64,000 nucleotides of DNA from positions 186,001-250,000 of the forward strand of contig JOEL01000001.1 in NCBI GenBank assembly GCA_000720995.1, in the 5' to 3' direction. Shown here piece after piece: positions 26,396 to 35,554 of this stretch. The notes beneath the pieces were generated by a model. It had not been told where the DNA came from. It did not search any database and was given only the letters and a program-made list of their open reading frames with translations. The DNA is from Streptomyces celluloflavus. GTDB lineage: Bacteria > Actinomycetota > Actinomycetes > Streptomycetales > Streptomycetaceae. How positions within the stretch are numbered: the stretch's first letter is position 1; each line of letters opens with the position of its first letter. Position numbers and translations under genes: made by a program.

Positions 26396-26416
26396 CTAGG
26401 GAACTTGCCCTTTCAT
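26396..26416 (-). CDS. Six-codon leader ORF (MKGQVP)
   Basis: ATG at 26416 with an excellent AAGGAG five bases upstream, then five sense codons and TAG at 26396-26398. The stop lies 14 bases before the ATG of the 46-residue peptide. It may be a translational leader controlling the peptide gene, or the remnant of an older start. Confidence 0.35.
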   Translation of the reverse strand: MKGQVP

Positions 26417-26547
26417 TCCTACTCCTTGATGTCCCTGGCTGCGGAAAACGTGTGATAGATCATCGGGCGATGTATTGAGCCATAGTTGCCGGAGTGCTTG
26501 CCAAGCGTTGGCGGCTGTGCATGGTGAGGGGCAGGTCGCCGGTCGTT

Positions 26548-26761
26548 TCAGGACGTGGTGAATGGCTGCCTCAAGTGATGGATGGTGCGGGTGAGTTCGA
26601 GGAGTCCCTGGTGGAGATCGGTGCGTATCTCGTAGCGGAGGCACAGACGCGTGAACTGGTGCAGCCGGGTCAAGGTGCGTTCGACGACCCAGCGGGCCTT
26701 GTCCTGGGCCGGAGCCGTGCGGGGCGCCGCGGCGCGCGGTCTTCACCCGGATTTCTCTCAA
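26548..26761 (-). pseudogene. IS5-family transposase remnant, frameshifted
   Basis: The C-terminal end of an IS5-type DDE transposase. One frame reads ARRGAPHGSGPG and after a frameshift another reads ARWVVERTLTRLHQF ... YEIRTDLHQGLLELTRT, matching the family's WVVERTxxWLHxFRRLxVRYE block with the catalytic Glu. It ends with TGA at 26548-26550. Only about 70 codons remain; no intact element or inverted repeats were found. It marks past transposition at the edge of the RiPP-like locus. Confidence 0.72.
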
Positions 26762-26780
26762 ACGGTCAGCGAGACGCGGG

Positions 26781-26813
26781 AAGGGCCCGATCCTCGCTGA
26801 GGATCAGGCCCTT
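26781..26813. terminator. Strong hairpin terminator (tRNA-type)
   Basis: Near-perfect 15-bp stem with loop GCT: AAGGGCCCGATCCTC at 26781-26795 against 26799-26813 (one mismatch). Hairpins of this kind typically follow tRNA genes in Streptomyces, and it lies just downstream of the tRNA-Pro remnant. Confidence 0.7.
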
Positions 26814-26829
26814 GACCTGGGCTTGCTCT

Positions 26830-26913
26830 GCCGTGGTGGCGGGATGTGAACCCGCGGCCTCTCCGTCCCGAAGGAAGCGAGTCGAAGGCCGGCCGCTCGG
26901 CAGCTGCGCTCAG
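26830..26913 (-). pseudogene. tRNA-Pro(CGG) pseudogene / possible att site
   Basis: On the minus strand the anticodon-arm and T-arm region matches actinobacterial tRNA-Pro: loop TTCGGGA with anticodon CGG, GAGGCC, then T-arm GCGGG-TTCACAT-CCCGC and a CACC end. It is damaged. The last anticodon stem pair is C-C, about 14 extra bases lie between the D-arm-like GCGCAGCTGCCGAGCG and the anticodon arm, and no 5' acceptor strand pairs with the 3' end. Its tRNA-type terminator survives downstream. tRNA-Pro genes are known integration sites of Streptomyces integrative elements, so this may be an integration scar. Confidence 0.6.
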
Positions 26914-27090
26914 GTTTGTCTTGTCCTCGCCCCGGACTTTCACGAGGTGAGCTGTCCGAGGCTCGCCCACAAACCTGAGAAACGCTCCTGACCTGCAACG
27001 ACAGGTAACGACGAGAAGCGCCCCGGCCCGCGGTCACTCGGCAGCCGCGTGGTACGCGCCGGATGACCGCCGCCCTTGCCGGACGTGTCC

Positions 27091-29874
27091 TCAGTCCTGG
27101 TGGCGGGCCGCGAGGGGGCCCTCGATGAGGTCGCGCAGCTGGGAGCGGGCGGTGATGCCCAGTTTGGGGAAGCTGCGGTAGAGGTGCGAGCCGACTGTGC
27201 GCGGGGAGAGGAAGAGCCGCTCGCCGATCTCGCGGTTGGTCAGCCCGCGGGCGGCGAGCCCGATGATCTGCCGCTGTTGCGGGGAGAGCGCGGTGAGCGC
27301 GTCCGGGGGCGAGTCCGCGACGTCGAGACCGGCGGCGCGCGCTTCGGCTCGGGCGCGCTCGATCCACGGGTGCGCGCCCAGGCGCAGGAAGATCTCCAGG
27401 GCGTCGGTGAGCGGCGCTCGCGCCTCCGCGATACGCCGGCGGCGCCGCAGCCACTCGGCGAGGTCCAGCAGGGTCTGGGCGTGTTCGAACGGCCAGTGCG
27501 CCAGCGACGGGTCCGCCAGCGCCGCCCGGAAGTGCGGTTCGGCCTCCTCGGGGTCCGCCAGCAGGCCACGGGCCCGGCCGAGCAGCGCGCGCAGACGGGG
27601 CGAGGCGTTCTCCGCCAAGGCGCGTGCGGAGCGCTCGACGAGCGCGGCGGCCTCCGCGCGCCGGCCGGCGCGTACCGCCGCGGCGGCCAGCTCCGCGAGG
27701 GCCGGATAGGAGGCGTGATAGTGCACGGGCGCGCCATCTGCCGTGAAAACCATGCGGAGTTGGTCGTAGGCCCTCTCGTACGCGCCTTCCGCGGCCGCCG
27801 CGGCGCCGAGCGCACGACGGGCGTAGACGGATACGGAGCGGCTCTCCAGGGGATCGATCAGGGCGAGCGCGTCCTCGGCTCGGGCACGGGCCGCCGCCGC
27901 GTCACCCTGGAAGGCCAGTACGGTGGCATCCGCCGCGGCGGCGCACGCCACGGCATGGTCGAGGCCGGCCGCCGAACCGACCGCGGTGGTGCGGGCGCAC
28001 GCCGTACGGGCCTGCTCCCATCGTCCGTGCTCCACATACGCCCAGGCGGCCGCGCCCTCCAGACCCTCCGGCAGCGGTCCCGGCAGCTCGCGGTCGAAGG
28101 CCGCGTCGTAGGCGCGGACGGCCTGCGGGGTCTCGTCCAGGAGCCACGCCATGACCGCGAACGCGGTGAGCCGGTCGGGCCGGTGTTCCGCCTCGGCGGC
28201 CAGCCGCGGGAGCAGCGAGACGAGTTCGGCCCGGTCGGTGCGGGGATCCGACACGGCCCGCACCCAGGTGCGCAGCCAGGTGTGGGACGCGTGCCGGGGC
28301 AGGCGTCGCAGGACGTCCTGGACGCGGTGGCGGTGGGCGTCCTCGCCGGAGTAGAAGCGGACCACGGCGGCGCCGGCCAGGAGGTCCAGCGCGGTGCCGG
28401 GCCGGGAGACCGCCGACCGCTCGGCGGCGTGGATCAGACGGGAGAAGACCACGGTGTGGCGCACGGTCAGCACCGCCAGCCGTCCGACGTGCACGGTGGC
28501 GGAGGCCAGCAGCGACGCGTCGTCGGTCCGCGCGCGTACCGCCGCGGCCAGTTCCTCGACCCAGGCGAGGTCCCCGGTGAACACGGCCGCGCCGGCCGCT
28601 TCGACCAGCAGCCGGGCGCTGTCCGCGCGCCGTGGTGAAAGTTCCGCGGCGTGTTGCAGCGCCTTGCCGGCCGCCGCGTGGCCGCCGCGCCGGCGGGCCC
28701 GGTCGGCGGTCCGCACCAGCTCCGCCGAGACGGCCGCGTCCGGGCGCGGGGCGGCGGCGGCGAGGTGCCAGGCACGCCGGTCCGGGGCGTCCCGCAGCGT
28801 CTCGGCGAGCCGGAGATGGGCCTCGCGCCGCGCCTCGAAGGGCGCGGCGTGATACAGGGCGGACCGGACCAGCGGATGGCGGAACCGGACGTCCCGACCG
28901 GTCCGCCGGACCAGACCGGCCCGCTCGGCGGGCGGCCATGCGCCGTCCTCGGCGTGCGGCAGCCCGGCCGGGGCGGTGATCGCCGAGTCGACGGTGTCCA
29001 TGGCGGCCAGGAGCAGCAGGGCCCGCCGGGTGGCGGTGGGGAGGGTGTCGAGACGGGCGGCGAAGATCCGCTCCAGGTGCTCGGTGAGCGGGAGCGGCCC
29101 CGCGGACGGCACCTCCGCGGCCGCGCCGGGTGCGGCGGCCGCCCTCGCCAGTTCGGTCAGCGCCAGCGGATTGCCGCCGGCCTGGTCGAGGATCCGGGCC
29201 CTGGTCCGGCCGGTGGGGACGGCCGGCCGGCGGTCCAGCAGCCCGCGGGACGCCGCGTCGTCGAGCGGTCCGAGGGTGAGCGTCGGCAGCTGCCGGCCGA
29301 ATCCCGGGAGGTGCTCGCCGGCGCGGGCCCCGATCAGCATCGTGACGGGTTCCCCCTCGAGCCGTCTGGCGACGAAGGCGAGTGCGTCCAGCGAGGCCCG
29401 GTCGAACCAGTGCGCGTCGTCCAGCACCACGAGCACGGGGCCCTCATCACCCAGGGCCGACAGCAGGCTCAGGACGGCGACCCCGATGACCATGAGGTCG
29501 GGTGCCACCGCGGCCGGCCCCGTGCCGAAGGCGTCGTGCAGCGCCGCGCGCTGCCTCTCCGGGAGCCCGTCCACCTCGGCCCGCACCGGCCGCAGCAACT
29601 GATGGAGCGCGGAGAACGCGAGGTTCGACTCCGACTCGCTCCCGTCGGCGCGCAGGACGCGCGCGCCGCGCGCGCCGGCCCGGCGCACCGCGGAGTCCAG
29701 CAGCGCGCTCTTGCCCGTGCCCACGTCACCGACGAGCACCACGACCGGGTCGGCCGATACCGCGTCCACCGCACGGAAGAGGCGTGCCAGCTCCGCGTCC
29801 CGGCCGACGATCGGCTCCGGGGTGTCCGGACCCGGTCGCGTGATCGCACCGGGGTCCGCTGCGTGCTCGTCCAC
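27091..29874 (-). CDS. LAL-type LuxR-family regulator (AAA ATPase + LuxR HTH)
   Basis: 927 residues from the GTG at 29874, which has GGAG six bases upstream. The N-terminal ATPase begins IVGRDAELARLFRAV with Walker A GDVGTGKSALL and Walker B VLVVLDDAHWFD. The middle is a long alpha-helical TPR-like region. The C-terminal ~65 residues are a LuxR HTH (LSPQQRQIIGLAARGLTNREIGERLFLSPRTVGSHLYRSFPKLG). Large ATP-binding LuxR regulators usually activate nearby biosynthetic or catabolic genes. It is divergent from the hydrolase-esterase pair at 30065-32491, its most likely targets. A link to the RiPP-like locus on its other side is possible but less likely. Confidence 0.93.
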   Translation of the reverse strand: MDEHAADPGAITRPGPDTPEPIVGRDAELARLFRAVDAVSADPVVVLVGDVGTGKSALLDSAVRRAGARGARVLRADGSESESNLAFSALHQLLRPVRAEVDGLPERQRAALHDAFGTGPAAVAPDLMVIGVAVLSLLSALGDEGPVLVVLDDAHWFDRASLDALAFVARRLEGEPVTMLIGARAGEHLPGFGRQLPTLTLGPLDDAASRGLLDRRPAVPTGRTRARILDQAGGNPLALTELARAAAAPGAAAEVPSAGPLPLTEHLERIFAARLDTLPTATRRALLLLAAMDTVDSAITAPAGLPHAEDGAWPPAERAGLVRRTGRDVRFRHPLVRSALYHAAPFEARREAHLRLAETLRDAPDRRAWHLAAAAPRPDAAVSAELVRTADRARRRGGHAAAGKALQHAAELSPRRADSARLLVEAAGAAVFTGDLAWVEELAAAVRARTDDASLLASATVHVGRLAVLTVRHTVVFSRLIHAAERSAVSRPGTALDLLAGAAVVRFYSGEDAHRHRVQDVLRRLPRHASHTWLRTWVRAVSDPRTDRAELVSLLPRLAAEAEHRPDRLTAFAVMAWLLDETPQAVRAYDAAFDRELPGPLPEGLEGAAAWAYVEHGRWEQARTACARTTAVGSAAGLDHAVACAAAADATVLAFQGDAAAARARAEDALALIDPLESRSVSVYARRALGAAAAAEGAYERAYDQLRMVFTADGAPVHYHASYPALAELAAAAVRAGRRAEAAALVERSARALAENASPRLRALLGRARGLLADPEEAEPHFRAALADPSLAHWPFEHAQTLLDLAEWLRRRRRIAEARAPLTDALEIFLRLGAHPWIERARAEARAAGLDVADSPPDALTALSPQQRQIIGLAARGLTNREIGERLFLSPRTVGSHLYRSFPKLGITARSQLRDLIEGPLAARHQD

Positions 29875-30064
29875 GGAGTCTCCAGAAATCGTGGCTCTTC
29901 GAGCGGAGCCGCCGTGCCATGTCCTCCCTCGACTGTAGGCGGCGGGCGGATGTCCGGGGTGCCCGCGCGCAGGTGCGGTCATCTGACGGATACCGCGCGG
30001 ATCCGGGCCGCCCGTACGGTTCCAGGAGATTCCCCGAATTCCCCTGAATCCCCCAGGACAGGCT

Positions 30065-30979
30065 ATGGACACGATTGTGCTCGGCGATATCACCATCACC
30101 CGGATACGGGAGTATTTCGGACCCGTGGAGATGACGCCCGATACGTTCTTCCCCGACAGCCCGAAAGAGGTGTGGGACGACAACGAACCCTGGCTGGCCC
30201 CGCACTTCCTGGATGCCGGGACCCGTATCGTGAATTCCGCGATACAGACCTGGCTGCTGCGCAGCGAAGGCAAGACCATCCTCGTCGACACCGGCGTCGG
30301 CAATCACAAGGAGCGCCCGTACTCGCCGGTCTGGAGCCATCTCGATACGGATTTCCTGGCCGGCCTCGCGCGGGCGGGTGTGGCACCGGAGGACGTGGAC
30401 ATCGTCATCAACACGCATCTGCACGTCGATCACGTGGGCTGGAACACGTATCTGGACGGGCGGAACTGGGTTCCCACCTTTCCTCGTGCCACCTATCTCC
30501 TGCCGAAGGACGACTTCGACTTCTGGAATCCCGCGAACGGCCACACACCGCTGCTCGGCCGCGGCAACCAGAACGTCTTCGAGGACAGCGTGGCCCCGGT
30601 GCACGCGGCCGGTCAGACGCTGTTGTGGGAGAACAGCCACCGGATCGACGCCGGCCTGCGCCTGGACGCCGCTCCCGGGCACACCCCCGGCTCCTGCGTG
30701 CTGACCCTCGAATCCGGGCCGGATCGCGCGGTGTTCGTCGGCGACATGCTGCACAGCCCGGTGCAGATCCTCGAACCGGACACCAACAGCTGCTTCTGCG
30801 AGGACCCGGCGGGCGCTCGCGCCACCCGCCGCAAGGTACTGGGCTGGGCGGCCGACCACAACGCACTCCTGATCCCCGCGCATCTGGGCGGCCACGGCGC
30901 CGCGGAAGTGGCGCGCGACGGAGACACGTTCGCCGTCAAGGGCTGGGCCCCCTTCGCCCCGTACACCGAGCAGGGCTGA
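30065..30979 (+). CDS. Metallo-beta-lactamase-fold hydrolase
   Basis: 304 residues. The metal-binding motif HxHxDH appears as NTHLHVDHVGWN; DTGVGNHK, AAPGHTPGS and FVGDMLHSP are further MBL-fold motifs. The overall form resembles lactonase/arylesterase-type MBL hydrolases rather than true beta-lactamases, and there is no signal peptide. AGGA lies a few bases before the ATG. A type-B carboxylesterase gene follows after about 20 bases, so the two probably form an operon under the divergent LAL regulator. The substrate, perhaps an ester or lactone, is not readable. Confidence 0.9.
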   Translation: MDTIVLGDITITRIREYFGPVEMTPDTFFPDSPKEVWDDNEPWLAPHFLDAGTRIVNSAIQTWLLRSEGKTILVDTGVGNHKERPYSPVWSHLDTDFLAGLARAGVAPEDVDIVINTHLHVDHVGWNTYLDGRNWVPTFPRATYLLPKDDFDFWNPANGHTPLLGRGNQNVFEDSVAPVHAAGQTLLWENSHRIDAGLRLDAAPGHTPGSCVLTLESGPDRAVFVGDMLHSPVQILEPDTNSCFCEDPAGARATRRKVLGWAADHNALLIPAHLGGHGAAEVARDGDTFAVKGWAPFAPYTEQG

Positions 30980-31000
30980 GACCCGCGGAAAGGCACCACT

Positions 31001-32491
31001 GTGAACCACCACCCCGACCCCATCGTGACCACGGCGCAGGGGGCGGTCCGCGGCCTGCGCCAGGGCGGCACCGCCGCCTTCCTCAACATCCCCTACGCCG
31101 CCCCGCCCCTCGGCGCCGGCCGCTTCGCGCCACCGCGGCCGCCCGAGCCCTGGGACGGCGTACGGGACGCCACCGTGCCGGGACCCACCGCACCGCAGTC
31201 CGCGCGCATGCTCGGCAGCGTGGACATGACCCCTTACTTCGGCACCGGCTGGAGCCGCGGGGCGGACTACCTCACCGTCAGCGTCCGGACGCCCGAGGCC
31301 ATGGGCCGCGACCTGCCCGTCATGGTCTTCGTCCACGGCGGCGGATTCGTCGCCGGATCGACGCGGTCCGCGCTGTACGACGGCTCCCGCTTCGCCCGCG
31401 ACGGCGTCGTCCTCGTCACCCTGAACTACCGGCTGGGCATCGCGGGGTTCCTCGACCTCCCCGGCGCGCCCGCCAACCGCGGCCTGCTCGATGTCGTCGC
31501 CGCGCTGCGCTGGGTACGGGAGAACATCGCCGCCTTCGGAGGTGATCCGCACCGGGTCACCCTCTTCGGCCAGTCGGCCGGGGCGACCCTCGTCGGCGCC
31601 GTCCTCGCCACCCCCGAGGCCGCGGGCCTGGTCCACCGGGCGATCGTCCAGAGCGGCAGCGGCCTGGGGGCCTTCACGGCCGAACAGGCCGACCGCGTCA
31701 CCAGGGCGGCGGCCGAATCCCTCGACATCGCGCCGCATGCCGACGCCTTCGCGGACATCTCCGACGAGCACCTGGTCGAGACCGCCTCCCGGCTCGCGGG
31801 CATCGACCTGAGGACCGCGACGCACCGCGACCCGCTGGCCGGGCTCAGCCCCTTCGCCCCGGTCCTCGACACACAGCCCGCCGCATCCGTCGCCGCCGGC
31901 CTCGGCCCCGGTGTCGACCTGCTCATCGGCACCAACACCGAGGAGGGAAACCTCTACCTGGTCCCCGTGGGCCGGTACGCCGACTCGACCGACGGGGATG
32001 TCGACGCGGTGGCGGCGCGCTCGCACCCGGACCCGGCGCGGCTCGTCGCGGCGTACCGGATAGCACGCCCCGCCGCGTCCGCCGGCGAACTGCGGTCCGC
32101 CATCCTGGGCGACGCGCTGTTCGGCGCGGGCAGCTGGGCCCTGGCGGCTGCCCACGCCGCCCACCCCGGATCCGCCACGTTCGGCTACGAGTTCGCCTGG
32201 CGCTCCCGCGCCCTGGACGGGGCGCTCGGCGCCACCCACGCGGTGGAGCTCCCCTTCGTCTTCGACCTCGCGCATCTTCCCCGGCTGCACGGGCCCAACG
32301 GCCTGCTCGGCCCCGACGAGCCCCCCGCGGATCTCGCCGCCCGGATGCACGCGAGCTGGGTCCGGTTCGCCAGGACCGGCAACCCCGGCTGGGACCCGTA
32401 CGACAACGAACGCCGGGCCACGATGCGCATCGACACCGAGTGGACCCAGGTCGACGACCCCCGCGGCCGGGAACGACGGGCCTGGAGCTGA
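31001..32491 (+). CDS. Type-B carboxylesterase
   Basis: 496 residues of the alpha/beta-hydrolase carboxylesterase family. It has the oxyanion-hole motif HGGGFVAGS, nucleophile Ser in FGQSAGA, acid Glu in GTNTEEGN and His in THAVELPFVF. The start QGAVRGLRQGGTAAFLNIPYAAPPLG is a family signature. No signal peptide, so it is cytoplasmic. It starts at GTG 31001 with GAAAGG upstream. It follows the MBL-fold hydrolase closely; the pair could hydrolyse an ester-containing plant or microbial compound. Confidence 0.92.
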   Translation: MNHHPDPIVTTAQGAVRGLRQGGTAAFLNIPYAAPPLGAGRFAPPRPPEPWDGVRDATVPGPTAPQSARMLGSVDMTPYFGTGWSRGADYLTVSVRTPEAMGRDLPVMVFVHGGGFVAGSTRSALYDGSRFARDGVVLVTLNYRLGIAGFLDLPGAPANRGLLDVVAALRWVRENIAAFGGDPHRVTLFGQSAGATLVGAVLATPEAAGLVHRAIVQSGSGLGAFTAEQADRVTRAAAESLDIAPHADAFADISDEHLVETASRLAGIDLRTATHRDPLAGLSPFAPVLDTQPAASVAAGLGPGVDLLIGTNTEEGNLYLVPVGRYADSTDGDVDAVAARSHPDPARLVAAYRIARPAASAGELRSAILGDALFGAGSWALAAAHAAHPGSATFGYEFAWRSRALDGALGATHAVELPFVFDLAHLPRLHGPNGLLGPDEPPADLAARMHASWVRFARTGNPGWDPYDNERRATMRIDTEWTQVDDPRGRERRAWS

Positions 32492-32558
32492 CCCGCCGCC
32501 CCCGTCCCGCCGAGCACCCGGCACCGCGGCCGGCCGACGCCGCGGGCGCCGCGCCGGG

Positions 32559-32700
32559 CTACGGGCGGATCCGCAGCAGATAGGTGTCCATGATCCAGCC
32601 GTGCCGGGCCCGCGCCTCGGCGCGCAGGGCCACGATGCGGTCGGCGACCTCGGACAGGGGTGCGGGGTACCGCTCCGCAGGCCGGGCACGCCGCCTGTCC
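32559..32700 (-). pseudogene. Possible C-terminal gene fragment
   Basis: A protein-like minus-strand stretch (YPAPLSEVADRIVALRAEA ... HGWIMDTYLLRIRP) ends at a TAG at 32559-32561. It has no start codon: a TGA lies upstream and the terminator hairpin at 32706 intrudes. It looks like the tail of a lost gene, but may be chance. Confidence 0.3.
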
Positions 32701-32705
32701 GGCCC

Positions 32706-32746
32706 CGGCCCGGGGTCCGTGACCTGGTGTCACGGGCCCCGGGCCG
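32706..32746. terminator. Bidirectional hairpin terminator, 18-bp stem
   Basis: An 18-bp stem with one G-T pair: left arm 32706-32723, right arm 32729-32746, loop CTGGT. It lies between the convergent carboxylesterase and the end of the valine operon. Confidence 0.8.
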
Positions 32747-32769
32747 GCTGTGCGTGCCGGGCGTCGTCG

Positions 32770-33555
32770 TCAGCGATGGCGGAAGCCGGGCGGGCGCTTG
32801 TCGACGAAGGCGCCCATGCCCTCCTTCTGGTCGGCGGTCGCGAACACCGCGTGGAAGAGCCTGCGTTCGAAGCGCACGCCCTCCGCCAGGGTGGTCTCGA
32901 AGGCGCGCGCCACCGCCTCCTTCGCCATCATCGCCACCGGCAGGGACATCCCCGCGACGGTCTCGGCGACCGCGAGTGCCTCGCCGAGCAGTTCGTCGGC
33001 GGGCACGACGCGCGAGACCAGCCCGGCCCGCTCCGCCTCGGTGGCGTCCATGGTGCGGCCGGTCAGGCACAGCTCCATGGCCTTGGCCTTGCCGACGGCC
33101 CTGGTCAGCCGCTGGGAGCCGCCGATGCCGGGGATCACCCCGAGTTTGATCTCCGGCTGGCCGAAGACCGCGGTGTCGGCGGCGAGCAGGATGTCGCAGA
33201 GCATCGCGAGCTCGCAGCCCCCGCCGAGCGCGTATCCGGAGACGGCGGCAAGGGTCGGCGTCCGCAGCGAGCCGAGCCGGTCCCAGGCGGCGAACCAGTC
33301 GCTGAGGTACATGTCCATGTACTCCTGCGGCCGCATCTCCTTGATGTCGGCCCCGGCGGCGAACGCCTTCGGCGAGCCGGTCAGCACGATGCAGCCGACG
33401 TCCGGATCGCGGTCGAGCGCCTCGGTGGCCGCCACGACCTCGTTCATGACCTGGAGGTTGAGCGCGTTGAGGGCCTTGGGCCGGTTGAGGGTGAGCAGGG
33501 CGGTGCGGCCCTTGCGTTCGACGAGGATGGTCTCGTACCCGGATGGCGTGGTCAT
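32770..33555 (-). CDS. Enoyl-CoA hydratase
   Basis: 261 residues of the crotonase family. Both catalytic glutamates are present: [11 protein letters not shown] and [16 protein letters not shown]. The CoA-binding [10 protein letters not shown] is also clear. In valine breakdown it would hydrate methacrylyl-CoA to 3-hydroxyisobutyryl-CoA. Its ATG overlaps the stop of mmsB by four bases, so it is the last gene of a translationally coupled operon. Confidence 0.92.
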   Translation of the reverse strand: MTTPSGYETILVERKGRTALLTLNRPKALNALNLQVMNEVVAATEALDRDPDVGCIVLTGSPKAFAAGADIKEMRPQEYMDMYLSDWFAAWDRLGSLRTPTLAAVSGYALGGGCELAMLCDILLAADTAVFGQPEIKLGVIPGIGGSQRLTRAVGKAKAMELCLTGRTMDATEAERAGLVSRVVPADELLGEALAVAETVAGMSLPVAMMAKEAVARAFETTLAEGVRFERRLFHAVFATADQKEGMGAFVDKRPPGFRHR

Positions 33556-34472
33556 GCCTGGTCCCCGCCCTTCTGTGAGGCGTCCCTGATCGCGCGGATT
33601 ATGCCCGAGAAGTCCTCGGTGGCGCCGGAGTCCGCAGCGAAGTCGGCGTACAACTCGGCGGCTCGCAGGCCCAGTTCGGTCTGCACACCCCCGGCGCGGG
33701 CGGCGCGGGCGGCGAGGCCGAGATCCTTGGCCATCAGCGGCGCCGCGAACCCGGGCCGGTAGTCGCGGTTGGCGGGGCTGCCCGGGACCGGTCCGGGGAC
33801 CGGGCAGTTGGACGTCAGGGCCCAGCACTGACCCGACGCGGTGGAGGCCACGTCGAAGAGGGCCTGGTGAGACAGGCCCAGGCTCTCGCCGAGCACGAAC
33901 GCCTCGCTGACCGCGATCATCGAGATCCCCAGGATCATGTTGTTGCAGATCTTGGCGGCCTGCCCGGCACCCTCGCCGCCGCAGTGCACGGCCTTCTTGC
34001 CCATGGCGGCCAGCAGCGGTTCGGCCTCGGCGAACTCGGCCGCCCCGCCACCGGCCATGAAGGTGAGCGTGGCCGCCTCGGCCCCGACGACCCCGCCGGA
34101 GACGGGTGCGTCCAGTGCCCGCATCCCGGCGGCGACGGCGGCGGCGTGGGCGGCGCGAGCGTCGGCGACGTCGATGGTCGAGCAGTCGACGAACAAGGTG
34201 CCCGGCCGGGCCGCGGCGAGCAGTCCCTCGTCGGCGTACAGGCCGAGTACCTGGCGTCCGGCGGGCAGCATGGTGATCACCACATCGGCGGCCGCGGCCG
34301 TGGCGGTGGCCGAGCCGGGCGCCTCCACCCCGGCGTCGACGGCGGCGGCGAGCAGTTCGGGCACGATGTCGTGGCCCAGGACGCGGTGGCCGGCCTTGAC
34401 GAGGTTCGCGGCCATCGGGCCGCCCATATGACCCAGACCGATGAAACCGATGGTGCGGATGGCGTCGCTCAC
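33552..34472 (-). CDS. mmsB: 3-hydroxyisobutyrate dehydrogenase
   Basis: 306 residues. Rossmann motif [22 protein letters not shown], substrate motif [22 protein letters not shown], and the catalytic Lys in [12 protein letters not shown], all diagnostic of the beta-hydroxyacid dehydrogenase family. It oxidises 3-hydroxyisobutyrate to methylmalonate semialdehyde with NAD. The GTG at 34472 overlaps the preceding gene's stop by four bases. Neighbours on both sides are valine-pathway genes, which supports the substrate. Confidence 0.93.
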   Translation of the reverse strand: MSDAIRTIGFIGLGHMGGPMAANLVKAGHRVLGHDIVPELLAAAVDAGVEAPGSATATAAAADVVITMLPAGRQVLGLYADEGLLAAARPGTLFVDCSTIDVADARAAHAAAVAAGMRALDAPVSGGVVGAEAATLTFMAGGGAAEFAEAEPLLAAMGKKAVHCGGEGAGQAAKICNNMILGISMIAVSEAFVLGESLGLSHQALFDVASTASGQCWALTSNCPVPGPVPGSPANRDYRPGFAAPLMAKDLGLAARAARAGGVQTELGLRAAELYADFAADSGATEDFSGIIRAIRDASQKGGDQA

Positions 34473-35554
34473 CAGGGCATCTCCTCTGCGGAGTCGGAGA
34501 CGGCGAGCCGGAGTTCGCCGTGGACGGATGGCGCGAAATAGCGTTCGACGTCCGCCCCGCTCACCTCGGCGAGGGTCCGCGGGGACCACCGCGGGGCGCG
34601 GTCCTTGTCGATCACCTGGGCCCGGATGCCCTCGACGAGGTCCGGGGCGGACAGGGCGGCGCAGGAGATACGGAACTCCTGCTCCAGGACCCGTTCCAGC
34701 GGTCCGAGCCCGCGGGCCCGGCGGATCGCGGTGAGCGCGACCTTGACGGCAGTGGGGGATTTGGCCAGCAGGGATTCGGCCGCTTCCTTGGCCGCCGGGT
34801 CGCCGTGCGCCAGCAGACGCCCGACGATGTCCTCGACGCCGCCGACGCCGTAGCAGGCGTCGATCCAGGGCCGCCGGCCCGCCAGCTCGCCCGCGGGTGC
34901 CTCCTCGGCGTACCTGCCGAGCACCTCCCGGACCGGTGCGTCCGCGAGGTCGTCGAGGAGGCGGGGGAGCACCGACGACGGGACGAAGTGGTCGGCGAGT
35001 CCGCACAGCAGGGCGTCACCGGCGCCGATCTGGGCGCCGGTCAGCGCCAGGTGCGTACCGAGTTCGCCGGGGGAGAGGCCCAGGAGATAGGTGCCGCCGA
35101 CGTCGGGGACGAACCCGATGCCGGTCTCCGGCATGGCCAGGCGGGAGCGTTCGGTGACGATCCGTACGTCGCCGTGGGCGGAGACGCCGACGCCGCCGCC
35201 CATGACGATGCCGTCCATCACGGCGACATACGGCTTCGGGTAGTGGGCGATGCGCGCGTTGAGCCGGTACTCGTCCGCCCAGAACGCGGCAGCGGCGTCG
35301 CCGTCCCCGCTGGTGATGTCCTCGTGGATCGAGCGGATGTCGCCGCCCGCGCAGAGGCCGCGCTCCCCGGTCCCCGTCAGCACCACGGTCTCGACGGCGG
35401 GGTCGTGCTCCCAGGCCGTGAGCGCCTCGTCGATGCGCCGCACCATGTCGTGGGTGAGCGCGTTGAGTGCCCTGGGGCGGTTGAGGACGAGGTGGGCGGC
35501 GCGGCCCTCGGTGCGGAGGAGGACGGAACCGTCGGTGGCACCGGTGGCGCTCAC
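34469..35554 (-). CDS. 3-hydroxyisobutyryl-CoA hydrolase
   Basis: 361 residues of the HIBCH branch of the crotonase family, longer than hydratases. [59 protein letters not shown] are family hallmarks, with the catalytic Glu in MPETGIG and Asp in VPDVGG. It releases CoA from 3-hydroxyisobutyryl-CoA, which keeps toxic methacrylyl-CoA low. The GTG at 35554 overlaps the acyl-CoA dehydrogenase stop by four bases. Confidence 0.93.
   Translation of the reverse strand: MSATGATDGSVLLRTEGRAAHLVLNRPRALNALTHDMVRRIDEALTAWEHDPAVETVVLTGTGERGLCAGGDIRSIHEDITSGDGDAAAAFWADEYRLNARIAHYPKPYVAVMDGIVMGGGVGVSAHGDVRIVTERSRLAMPETGIGFVPDVGGTYLLGLSPGELGTHLALTGAQIGAGDALLCGLADHFVPSSVLPRLLDDLADAPVREVLGRYAEEAPAGELAGRRPWIDACYGVGGVEDIVGRLLAHGDPAAKEAAESLLAKSPTAVKVALTAIRRARGLGPLERVLEQEFRISCAALSAPDLVEGIRAQVIDKDRAPRWSPRTLAEVSGADVERYFAPSVHGELRLAVSDSAEEMPW

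Noticed and set aside
32559-32700. Short frame ending in DTYLLRIRP as a real gene
   Set aside because: No start codon and a stop immediately upstream; listed only as a possible fragment.
29726-33070. Long minus-strand frame across the MBL and esterase genes
   Set aside because: It runs antisense through two genes with catalytic motifs and has shadow-type composition.
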